In this document: one piece after another, positions 57,479-64,000 of the stretch | How positions within the stretch are numbered: position 1 is the stretch's first letter | Layout: the number at the start of each line of letters is the position of its first letter | Assembly (NCBI GenBank): GCA_963786155.1 | Contig: CAWAXW010000006.1 | Span: 1,612,001-1,676,000 of the forward strand | Origin: CAWAXW01 sp963786155 | Lineage (GTDB): Bacteria; Actinomycetota; CADDZG01; WHSQ01 | DNA length: 64,000 bases | Reading direction: 5' to 3' | The notes under the pieces: model-generated | Database searches by the model: none | What the model saw: only the letters and a program-made list of their open reading frames with translations | What the model was told of the DNA's origin: nothing | Program-made: the position numbers and the translations under genes

Positions 57479-59252
57479 AGGCCGCCCGCACATTGCCGAG
57501 CCAGCTCCGGTAGAGGGACGCGTACACGCCTCCCTGGGCAACCAGGCCCGAGTGATCGCCGCGTTCGACTATCCGTCCGCGATCGAAGACGAGGACGAAG
57601 TCGGCCTCCTCGGCGGTGGAGAGGCGGTGCGCGATCGTGATCGTGGTCCGGCCGCGAGCCACGCATCGCATCGCCTCGGTCAAAGCTCTTTCCGAATCCG
57701 GATCCACTGAGCTGGTCGCCTCGTCGAGTATCAGCACCCCGGGATCGCCGATCTGGGCGCGCGCCAGGGCGATGAATTGTGCCTCCCCCACCGACAATCC
57801 CGTTCCTCGTTGACCGACATGCGTGCCCAAACCGGCCGGCAAAGCCCGAACCCAATCGAGCAGACCCAGGTCGTCGAATGCCTTCTCCACCTCGCGCGAA
57901 GTCGCCGAGGGGCTGCCGAACAGGACGTTCTGCTCGATGGTCGTGTCGAAGAGGAAACCATCCTGCGGCACCATCCTGATGGCGGCTCGCCGAGAGGCGG
58001 GTGCGATGTCCCGCAGATCGAGGCCGCCGACGACGATCCGTCCCGCGTCTGGATCGGCAAGTCGCGAGAGCAGTTTGGCGAACGTGGTCTTGCCGCAACC
58101 GGTCTCTCCAACAACCGCGACATTGGCCGCGGGATGGATGACCACATCGATCCCCCGAAGCACGGGGACTCCGTCTTCGTAGGCAAATGCGACTTGCTCG
58201 GCCCGGACCTCCAGCGATCCCCGCGCCAATGTCACGCCCGGGTCCGGCTCCGTGAGGTCGACGGGGGTATCGAGCACACCGATCACTTTTCGCCATCCCG
58301 CGATCGCCGTCTGCGTCTGATCGAAAGTCTCGGACAGCTCGGCCATCGGCTCGAGGAAGAGGCCGGTGAGAAAGAGAATGGCGATCAATTGGCCTGGAGA
58401 CATGCCCCAGCCGGGCCCCCAGGTCACCCCGGCAACGAGAACGGCGGCGGTCGCAAGGGCTCCGAAGATGTCTCCGATCGGGAACAGGATGGCCATGTAG
58501 CGATTGGCGCGTACCTGTGCCTTGTATTGCCGGCGGATGGCTCTCTTGAGTCGGCGGTCGGTCGCGTCGCCGAGACCGTAGGCCCGGATCACGGCCGCGC
58601 CCATGACGCTCTCGGAGACTTCGGTGAGCGTTTCGCTTACCCGGTCGCGCACGGAGTCGTATGCAGCCAGCAAGCCCTTCTGCAGTTGCCGCAGGACTAG
58701 GACGAGGGGAGCAACGAAGAGCACGGCAATGAGCGTGAGCGGTGGCGAGTACACGAGCATCGCGATCAGAACTCCGAACATCAGCGTGGAACTTCGAACC
58801 CACGTCAGCGCCCCCCACTCCATGAACTGGGACAGCGTTTCGATGTCGGAGGTGACTCTCGTGGTGAAAGCCGCGCGACGCTCGGACGTCTGGGCGCCGA
58901 TGCTGAGGCGATGGACATGGGCGAACACCCGCACCCGCAGGTTGGCCAACGCGGTCTCTGAGGCTCGCATCATCCTCAGGTAGGTAATGCGGCCTCCGAG
59001 ATAGACGACGACCACGAGCGCGCCTGCGAGGACGCACGCGGGGACCACGAACCCCACCTTGAAACCTCCGCTCAAGCCTTTGTCCAGGATCTGCTGGATC
59101 AGGACGGGGACGAGGATCGTCGCGATCGCGGTGAGTACCGAAAGTCCGACCGTGTACCAGAACCCCGTACGCAACTCGGGGCTCTCGGCCAGGCCGCGCC
59201 TCAACACCGCGATCGCGCTCGACATCTTCGTTGTAGGTGTGGTGGTGCTCAC
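57477..59252 (-). CDS. ABC exporter subunit B (canonical Walker B, altered signature LSVGE)
   Basis: Half-transporter of 591 residues, GTG start overlapping subunit A stop (GTGA). Residues about 25-320 form the six-helix type IV exporter domain (VGLSVLTAIATILVPVLIQQ). The ATPase domain has Walker A GETGCGKT, Q-loop MVPQDGFLF, Walker B VLILDEATSSVD with the catalytic Glu, and H-loop ITIAHRLS. The signature motif is LSVGEAQ instead of LSGGQ. Together with subunit A, whose Walker B has Asp instead of Glu, this makes one degenerate and one competent ATP site, as in heterodimeric exporters. Cargo unknown (lipid, peptide or drug). Confidence 0.92.
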   Translation of the reverse strand: MSTTTPTTKMSSAIAVLRRGLAESPELRTGFWYTVGLSVLTAIATILVPVLIQQILDKGLSGGFKVGFVVPACVLAGALVVVVYLGGRITYLRMMRASETALANLRVRVFAHVHRLSIGAQTSERRAAFTTRVTSDIETLSQFMEWGALTWVRSSTLMFGVLIAMLVYSPPLTLIAVLFVAPLVLVLRQLQKGLLAAYDSVRDRVSETLTEVSESVMGAAVIRAYGLGDATDRRLKRAIRRQYKAQVRANRYMAILFPIGDIFGALATAAVLVAGVTWGPGWGMSPGQLIAILFLTGLFLEPMAELSETFDQTQTAIAGWRKVIGVLDTPVDLTEPDPGVTLARGSLEVRAEQVAFAYEDGVPVLRGIDVVIHPAANVAVVGETGCGKTTFAKLLSRLADPDAGRIVVGGLDLRDIAPASRRAAIRMVPQDGFLFDTTIEQNVLFGSPSATSREVEKAFDDLGLLDWVRALPAGLGTHVGQRGTGLSVGEAQFIALARAQIGDPGVLILDEATSSVDPDSERALTEAMRCVARGRTTITIAHRLSTAEEADFVLVFDRGRIVERGDHSGLVAQGGVYASLYRSWLGNVRAA

Positions 59253-61003
59253 GCCGCACCTCGTTCGTAGGCTCTGAGCATCGCTTCGTACGGCGCGTAC
59301 CGCAGCAACTCGGCGTGCGTTCCGCTCGCTCCGATCCGCCCGTGCTCGAGGAAGAGCACTCGATCGGCCATCGCGACCGTGGAGGCTCGGTAGGCGATGA
59401 CGATCAAGGTCGCGTCCAGCTCGCTCCGAAGGCCGTTCAAGATGGCCGCCTCGATCGTTGGATCGACTGCGGAGGTCGCGTCGTCGAGGACGATCGCGCG
59501 GGGTCTCCGCACCAGGGCGCGCGCCAGAGCTACCCGTTGACGCTGCCCGCCTGAAAGCGTCACTCCTCTCTCGCCCACAACGGTGTCGTAACCCGCCGGC
59601 AGGTGCTTGATGAAATCGTGAGCTTGCGCGAGCCGCGCGGCCCACTCGACTTCGTCGTCGGAGCCACCGCCGTCCAAGGCGATGTTGTCCCTCACGGTAG
59701 TTGCGAACAGGAAGCTCTCCTGGAAAACGATCGTTGCTATCTCTTGAAGCCCAGTGGTCGTCATATGACGTAGGTCCACCCCTCCTACTCGGATGGACCC
59801 ATAGGTTGGGTCGGCCAGCCGCACGAGCAACTCGGCGAGCGTGCTCTTGCCTGCTCCGGTAGGACCCACTATCGCGACGGCTTCGTTCGGCTCGACCTCG
59901 AACGACACTCGATCGAGCACACGATTGTCGCCGAACCAGAAAGACACGTCCCGAGCGGAGATCGAGAGGGGGCCGTCCGGCACATCGAGTGACTCCGTCG
60001 TTGCCGGGATGTCGTCGCGGGTGTTCAATACCATGCGGATCCGAGCATCACCCACGACCGATCGCGGCAACCCCCAGAGGAAATAGCCGATGACGCCCAT
60101 GGGGAACGCCAGGAGTTGGAACAAGCTGACGAACTGGACCAAGGTGCCGATCGAGATGTCCCCGTTCGAGACCCTCCAGGCCCCCACTCCGATGAGGACG
60201 ACGCTTCCTAGCACCGGGATCGCGCTGAACGCGGGCGTGAAGGTGGAGTTGATCCTGCCCATGTGAAGCCGCTCGCGGAGCAGTTCGTCGACCTTCGACC
60301 TCATGCGCTGAACCTCGGCCGCTTCTCGACCCAGCGTCTTGACCATCAAGGCACCGTCGAAGCTCTCGTGTGCCAATGCCGAGACCTCGCCCACTCGATC
60401 CTGGGCGCGCGTCGCGGGGGGCTCCATCACATGCCCGAACAATCGGTTCAGGAAGGCGAGGACGGGGAGCATGAGGAATCCGATCATCGCCAGGAACGGA
60501 TCCGTCAGCAGGAGTGAGATGAGGGCGATCGTCGTCAGCATCACGGCCGCCGTCGAGAAAGGAAGGGGGTGCAACGCTTCGGTCGCAGCCATCACGTCGG
60601 CTTCCGCGTGAGCAAGCAGCTCACCCGTCGGCTGAGCGCGATGGTAGGCAAGAGGCAGTGCCCGATAGCGGTCGACGATCCGCTCGCGCAGGGTCGCTTG
60701 CACCCGAGCTCCGTGCATACCGGCGAAGAAGCGACGGAAGACGACTCCGATGGATCGCACCACTGCCACACCAACTATCGCTGCGGCCGCCGCCCACACC
60801 CGGCCTCTATCGACCCCTTCGCTACTGAAGGCGGGCAGGATCACGTCGTCGGCAACCCGGCCGAAGACATACGCGGTTGCCACGGTCGCGACGGAATAGA
60901 TGGCGGCACCCGCCACCGCGATGGCGAATGGGCCTGGGTGCATCCGTATGAATGTGCCGACCACGAGCAGGCCGCGCACGAACACGCTTCTTTGCTCGTC
61001 CAA
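59249..61003 (-). CDS. ABC exporter subunit A (degenerate catalytic Asp, canonical signature)
   Basis: Half-transporter of 584 residues starting at TTG 61003 (LDEQRSVFVRGLLVVGTFIR). Six membrane helices (about 25-310: FAIAVAGAAIYSVATVATAY; VMLTTIALISLLLTDPFLAM). The ATPase has Walker A GPTGAGKST, Q-loop VFQESFLF, intact signature LSGGQRQRVALARAL, and Walker B IVLDDATSAVD, where Asp replaces the catalytic Glu. The H-loop histidine is also lost (VIAYRAST, Tyr in place of His). It is therefore the non-hydrolysing half of a heterodimer with subunit B. First gene of the five-gene operon apart from a small membrane gene 55 bp upstream. Confidence 0.92.
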   Translation of the reverse strand: MDEQRSVFVRGLLVVGTFIRMHPGPFAIAVAGAAIYSVATVATAYVFGRVADDVILPAFSSEGVDRGRVWAAAAAIVGVAVVRSIGVVFRRFFAGMHGARVQATLRERIVDRYRALPLAYHRAQPTGELLAHAEADVMAATEALHPLPFSTAAVMLTTIALISLLLTDPFLAMIGFLMLPVLAFLNRLFGHVMEPPATRAQDRVGEVSALAHESFDGALMVKTLGREAAEVQRMRSKVDELLRERLHMGRINSTFTPAFSAIPVLGSVVLIGVGAWRVSNGDISIGTLVQFVSLFQLLAFPMGVIGYFLWGLPRSVVGDARIRMVLNTRDDIPATTESLDVPDGPLSISARDVSFWFGDNRVLDRVSFEVEPNEAVAIVGPTGAGKSTLAELLVRLADPTYGSIRVGGVDLRHMTTTGLQEIATIVFQESFLFATTVRDNIALDGGGSDDEVEWAARLAQAHDFIKHLPAGYDTVVGERGVTLSGGQRQRVALARALVRRPRAIVLDDATSAVDPTIEAAILNGLRSELDATLIVIAYRASTVAMADRVLFLEHGRIGASGTHAELLRYAPYEAMLRAYERGAA

Positions 61004-61058
61004 TGTCCGAATCCCCGTGAAAAGTCGTGGCAGCCGCGAAGAGAATCTTCGCGCTGGT

Positions 61059-61190
61059 TCAGCCGCGCAGGGTGCGCTCGAAACGAGGGGATTGCCCTCG
61101 GGCTCGTCGGCGCTCTTCGACCGCGATCAGGACGCCGAACACCAATATCGGTGCCAGCGTGATGATCGTGATGATGGCAATGAGGGTCAC
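61059..61190 (-). CDS. Small single-helix membrane protein
   Basis: A 43-residue protein from GTG 61190: VTLIAIITIITLAPILVFGV followed by LIAVEERRRARGQSPRFERT, that is, one transmembrane helix and a basic cytoplasmic tail. A clear Shine-Dalgarno AGGAG (61196-61200) lies 5 bp before the GTG, supporting translation. It is 55 bp upstream of the ABC exporter and may belong to its operon. Function unknown. Confidence 0.6.
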   Translation of the reverse strand: MTLIAIITIITLAPILVFGVLIAVEERRRARGQSPRFERTLRG

Positions 61191-61329
61191 GGTCGCTCCT
61201 CGGTTTTCGCGGTCTCCAGGATAATTTGGCTCTACCCCACCCATAACCGCTGAAACCGCATCGTAGCCATCCGATCACTTACCGCAGCCGCCGCCGCGTC
61301 CAGCGCCTGGATAGCGGAAGATTTCGGGC

Positions 61330-62273
61330 GTGACGACGATCCCGGTGCTGGCGCGTGAGGCGGTCTTCGCGGCCGTTTCTCCCGCCGAGGCCATCGCCCG
61401 GGTCCGGGTTGCGTTCGAGGCTCATGCGGCCGGGCGGTGGCGGATGCCGCCGAAGGTCTACCTGGACTCGCCTCCCGGCGACTTCCGAGCCATGCCCGCC
61501 GCTGGAGACGGAGTCGCTCTCTTGAAGTGGGTCACCTCGTTCCCCGACAATCCCTCCCGAGGACTGCCCACGGTGACCGGAATCATCCTGGCCAGCGACG
61601 CGGACACCGGGGAGCCGGCCGCCGTCATCGATGCTCGTTCCGTCACCGCCCTTCGAACTGGGGCTTCGGCCGCGGTCGCCACACAGGTGTTGGGCGCGCG
61701 TCCGCGACGACGGCAGGGATCATCGGATGCGGTCTGCATGGAGCCTGGGCGGCGCGCTGCCTGTCCGCGGCCGGATTCTCCTCGGGGGTCTGCTTCGATC
61801 CGAACGCGGACTCAGCGCTAGAGCTGGCCGACGAGCTCGGATGGAAGTCCGGGTCTCTCGCCGATGCGCTGGAGTGCGATGTCGTGACGACCATCACTCC
61901 GGGGAAGCAGCCCGTTATCGGGGTCGGCGATCTGCGCGCGGGCGCGCATCTAAACGCCCTCGGCGCCGATGCGCCGAGCAAGGCGGAGTTGACTATCGAC
62001 GCGGTCGCCGGATGCCGCGTCTTCTGTGACGAGTGGGCCCAGGCCGCCCACGGCGGCGAGATCCATGGAGCCGTGGCGGCAGGCTTGATCGGGAGGGATG
62101 ACGTAACCGAGTTGGGGGCCGTGCTGCTCGAAAGGGAGCCGGGCCGGAGCAACGACGAGGAGATAACGCTCTTCGACTCGACAGGCCTAGCGATCCAGGA
62201 CCTGGCGATAGCGCAGGCACTACTCGAGGGACTTGCGTCGGGAGCGATCGACGCCCCCACGATCGAGCTCTAG
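61330..62273 (+). CDS. Ornithine cyclodeaminase/mu-crystallin family protein (frameshifted)
   Basis: NAD(P)-dependent enzyme family including ornithine cyclodeaminase, alanine dehydrogenase and ketimine reductase. The first segment has AAVSPAEAIARVRVAFEAHA, the substrate-arginine/lysine area RMPPKVYLD and LLKWVTSFPDNPSRGLPTV, and DARSVTALRTGASAAVATQV. After a frame change near 61690-61705 the Rossmann domain follows: AGIIGCGLHGAWAARCL (GxGxxG), VCFDPNAD, VVTTITPGKQPVI, LNALGADAPSKAEL and DEWAQAAHGGEI. Length about 314 residues, typical. The stop TAG shares CTAG with the convergent gene. The exact reaction is not predictable. Confidence 0.87.
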
Positions 62274-63024
62274 GGCATTGATCGCAACAAGCGCGCGGCT
62301 ATGCCCCGCAAGGTCCGGGTCCCGTAGTGGTGATCGGGGTTGTGCTCGGTCATGATCGCAAGCGCGATGCGACTATCGCCCTTCTCGAGGAACGCGACCT
62401 GGTGAGTCACGCGGCCGGTCCCAGTCCCCCACCCTCCTTTGAAGAAGAGCTTCCAGCCATCGAAGTCCAGCTTGGCGATCCCCCATCGCTGGGACTCGAC
62501 GATGCTCGCTAGTAGCTTCCGCCGCGTAGCGTTCGTGGCGGTCCGGTATGAAGCTCTCGAGCCGGAACATGAATCGAGCCTGCTCGGCCGCCGTAATGCT
62601 CGTCTGACCCCACGGCCGGGTCCAGTGAAAACGCTCCATATCTGCGGCGCGCGGCAAGCGCATTGATCCGTCTGACTCCCACGTAGTCGGCGATCACGGT
62701 GGCGGCATCGTTGTCCGACCGCCGGATCATTGGAGCCAGCAAGTTCTTGTCGTCAGAGTTCAGGCTGCGCGAGCGCACGTCGCGATGTCGCAGGTACGTC
62801 GCCATAAGCATCACCTTCACGACGCTCGCCGACGGAACGATCCGGTTCCTGCGGAACCCGTATATCCGGCCGCCCGGGCCGATGACGGCGAAGCTGATCG
62901 ACCCCTCGCGACCCTGCAGATACTCGACGGCTCGCGCCCTGTCTGGGCGCCATCCGGCAGTGGCCGCGTGCTGGATCAAAGCGAGCGGGAGCGACAGGGC
63001 GACGAGTAGGGCGAGACGGCGCAT
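62270..63024 (-). CDS. Secreted class A beta-lactamase-fold serine hydrolase (two frameshifts)
   Basis: Exported protein of about 251 residues from ATG 63024: MRRLALLVALSLPLALIQHA signal. The catalytic SxxK is in VPSASVVKVMLMATYL, and the SDN motif is in MIRRSDNDAATVIADYVG. After a shift near 62640-62660 comes FHWTRPWGQTSITAAEQARF, and after a second near 62505-62515 the KTG-like strand FFKGGWGTGTG, ending HHYGTRTLRGIAARLLRSMP. All three motifs of penicillin-recognising enzymes are present, but Glu166 of true class A beta-lactamases was not identified. It could be a beta-lactamase-related or cell-wall hydrolase; resistance is not implied. Confidence 0.8.
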
Positions 63025-63081
63025 CCTCTGAAGATAGTGCAGCCCCTTTCGCCTGGCGTGCCGACGGCTTAACGTGGAGTG

Positions 63082-64000
63082 ATGTCGAGATTCCTGCGCT
63101 CGTGCGCAGTATCGAGCGTGATCGGACTCCTCGTCCTGGCGGGGCATCATTCCCCCGCATCACCTCGCCTCGGGCCGCCGGGTCAGTGGACGCAGTTCTC
63201 CGATCGCTCGCTCTCCAACATCGACGAAGTCGCCCTCCAACGAACCTCCGACGGATATCTGCACATCGTGTGGCAGCAAGACAACAGCACCGATCCTGCC
63301 TATGACGATGTGAGGCACGTGGCGGTGGACCCCGAAGGGGCTGTGGGGACGGCCGATCCGGTCACTTCGAACTGGGCGGGCGTTTCCCAGCCGGCCCTGA
63401 TCCTGATGCCCGACGGCAGTTTGCGGACCTTCTTCGGCGGTATCCGCACAACGCAGTCCGGGGAACCCAATCAGAACCTCAACACGGCAACTGCCCCGCA
63501 GTCGGGCTCTCCGTGGAACCTGTTCATCGGAACGGTGGTCACGGGCGATGCCGCGTACGCAAGCGACACCGGCGCGGCCGTCACGCCTGATGGGACGCCG
63601 TTCCAGACGTGGTCGGGAACGGGCGAGATATTCGTTCATCGAGGGTTGGACCCCGCGACGCCGAACTTCCCCTACAACGAGAACTTGAACATGGGCGGCA
63701 ACGGCCTCCACTCCGAGCTTGCGGTGGACGGCGGCACGGGAGCGCTCTGGGTTGGCTGGTGGTACCACCACCTCAGCGGCAGCCCGACGCCAGAACAGAT
63801 CCCCGGGGTGTACGTCCAGGAGGTTGATCCGGCCACCGGCGATGAGGTCGGCCCTCCCAACATGATGCCCGGCACATCCACGACGTTCAACGGACGAGCC
63901 GACTCCATCAACACGGGAGCACACCTGCAGATCACCGGTCGCCCTCCGACCATGGGAGGGATCTTCGTGGCTCATCTCGGCGGTTACCCCACCGCGAACC
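63082..64000 (+). CDS. Secreted propeller-like protein, 3'-truncated by window end
   Basis: One uninterrupted reading frame of 306 codons from ATG 63082 to the window end. Signal peptide (SVIGLLVLAGHHSPASP), then strands with blade-like repeats: YLHIVWQQDNSTDPAYDD, QPALILMPDGSLRTFFGG, GDAAYASDTGAAVTPDGTPF, LHSELAVDGGTGALWVGWWY. The Asp-box-like turns (TPDGT, MPDGS, DGGTG) suggest a sialidase-type or similar beta-propeller. No catalytic residues can be assigned. A GTG immediately upstream (63079) is a possible alternative start. The gene continues beyond the window. Confidence 0.7.
   Translation, partial: MSRFLRSCAVSSVIGLLVLAGHHSPASPRLGPPGQWTQFSDRSLSNIDEVALQRTSDGYLHIVWQQDNSTDPAYDDVRHVAVDPEGAVGTADPVTSNWAGVSQPALILMPDGSLRTFFGGIRTTQSGEPNQNLNTATAPQSGSPWNLFIGTVVTGDAAYASDTGAAVTPDGTPFQTWSGTGEIFVHRGLDPATPNFPYNENLNMGGNGLHSELAVDGGTGALWVGWWYHHLSGSPTPEQIPGVYVQEVDPATGDEVGPPNMMPGTSTTFNGRADSINTGAHLQITGRPPTMGGIFVAHLGGYPTAN

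Noticed and set aside
62270..63024. Antibiotic-resistance beta-lactamase
   Set aside because: SxxK, SDN and a KTG-like motif fit the fold, but the deacylating Glu of class A enzymes was not found and the gene is frameshifted. Only the fold is claimed.

Overview
The window is a GC-rich chromosomal segment of an actinobacterium (Actinomycetota; class not resolvable from sequence alone). The main reason is the minus-strand block HAD phosphatase - small protein - tlyA - NAD kinase - recN - steA - mctB, which has the Mycobacterium gene order and includes the actinobacterial families SteA and MctB. GTG/TTG starts, 4-bp ATGA/GTGA gene overlaps and possible leaderless starts fit that. No phage, insertion sequence, CRISPR array or tRNA gene was seen.

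Layout. 1-6.6 kb: recN-steA-mctB-murJ-glycosyltransferase and the start of a secreted-protein gene, one tightly coupled operon. 6.7-8.5 kb: a nitroreductase and a secreted protein on the opposite strand, separating recN from NAD kinase. 8.5-12.2 kb: NAD kinase, tlyA, two small genes, a rhomboid protease and a NagD-type phosphatase. 12.2-13.9 kb: a DUF1015 protein and a small membrane protein. 14.0-20.7 kb: a branched-chain amino-acid-type (Liv) ABC importer operon led by a membrane-anchored secreted protein. 20.6-25.3 kb: Rossmann-fold protein, lipid kinase, metallo-beta-lactamase-fold protein, acetyltransferase, TPR protein and subtilase. 25.3-29.6 kb: a 5S and 23S rRNA pair with no 16S gene beside it; the 23S gene carries two group I introns. 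30-31.4 kb: an RTX-repeat secreted protein. 31.4-38.6 kb: argCJBD-R-GH (no argF) with a candidate ArgR operator. 38.7-41.3 kb: an 11-residue-repeat secreted protein coupled to a diguanylate cyclase. 41.3-51.5 kb: mostly secreted proteins (LVIVD beta-propeller, M6 protease, two tandem neutral-ceramidase-like proteins, a large alpha/beta hydrolase), with peptide deformylase and an ACT-domain protein. 51.6-54.9 kb: a MoxR-type ATPase and a VWA partner. 55-61.2 kb: a five-gene coupled operon (heterodimeric ABC exporter, small anchored protein, HTTM protein, enolase-superfamily enzyme). 61.3-64 kb: ornithine cyclodeaminase-like protein, class A beta-lactamase-fold protein and a secreted propeller-like protein running off the end.

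Most notable. The 23S gene is interrupted after the nucleotides equivalent to E. coli U2500 and U2593. Both insertions begin and end as group I introns should: each 5' exon ends in U, a P1 helix can be drawn with U.G at the splice site, each intron ends in G, and the two share core segments. The exon between them is exactly 93 nt, as in E. coli. The L2593 intron encodes a single-motif LAGLIDADG endonuclease resembling I-CreI, whose intron sits at the same rRNA position in the Chlamydomonas chloroplast.

Caution. About half of the protein genes, including essential ones (murJ, argB, argC, argD, argH), are broken by one or more frameshifts, often in compensating pairs. This looks like consensus indel errors rather than gene decay. 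Such genes are annotated over their full reconstructed span, with the breaks stated.
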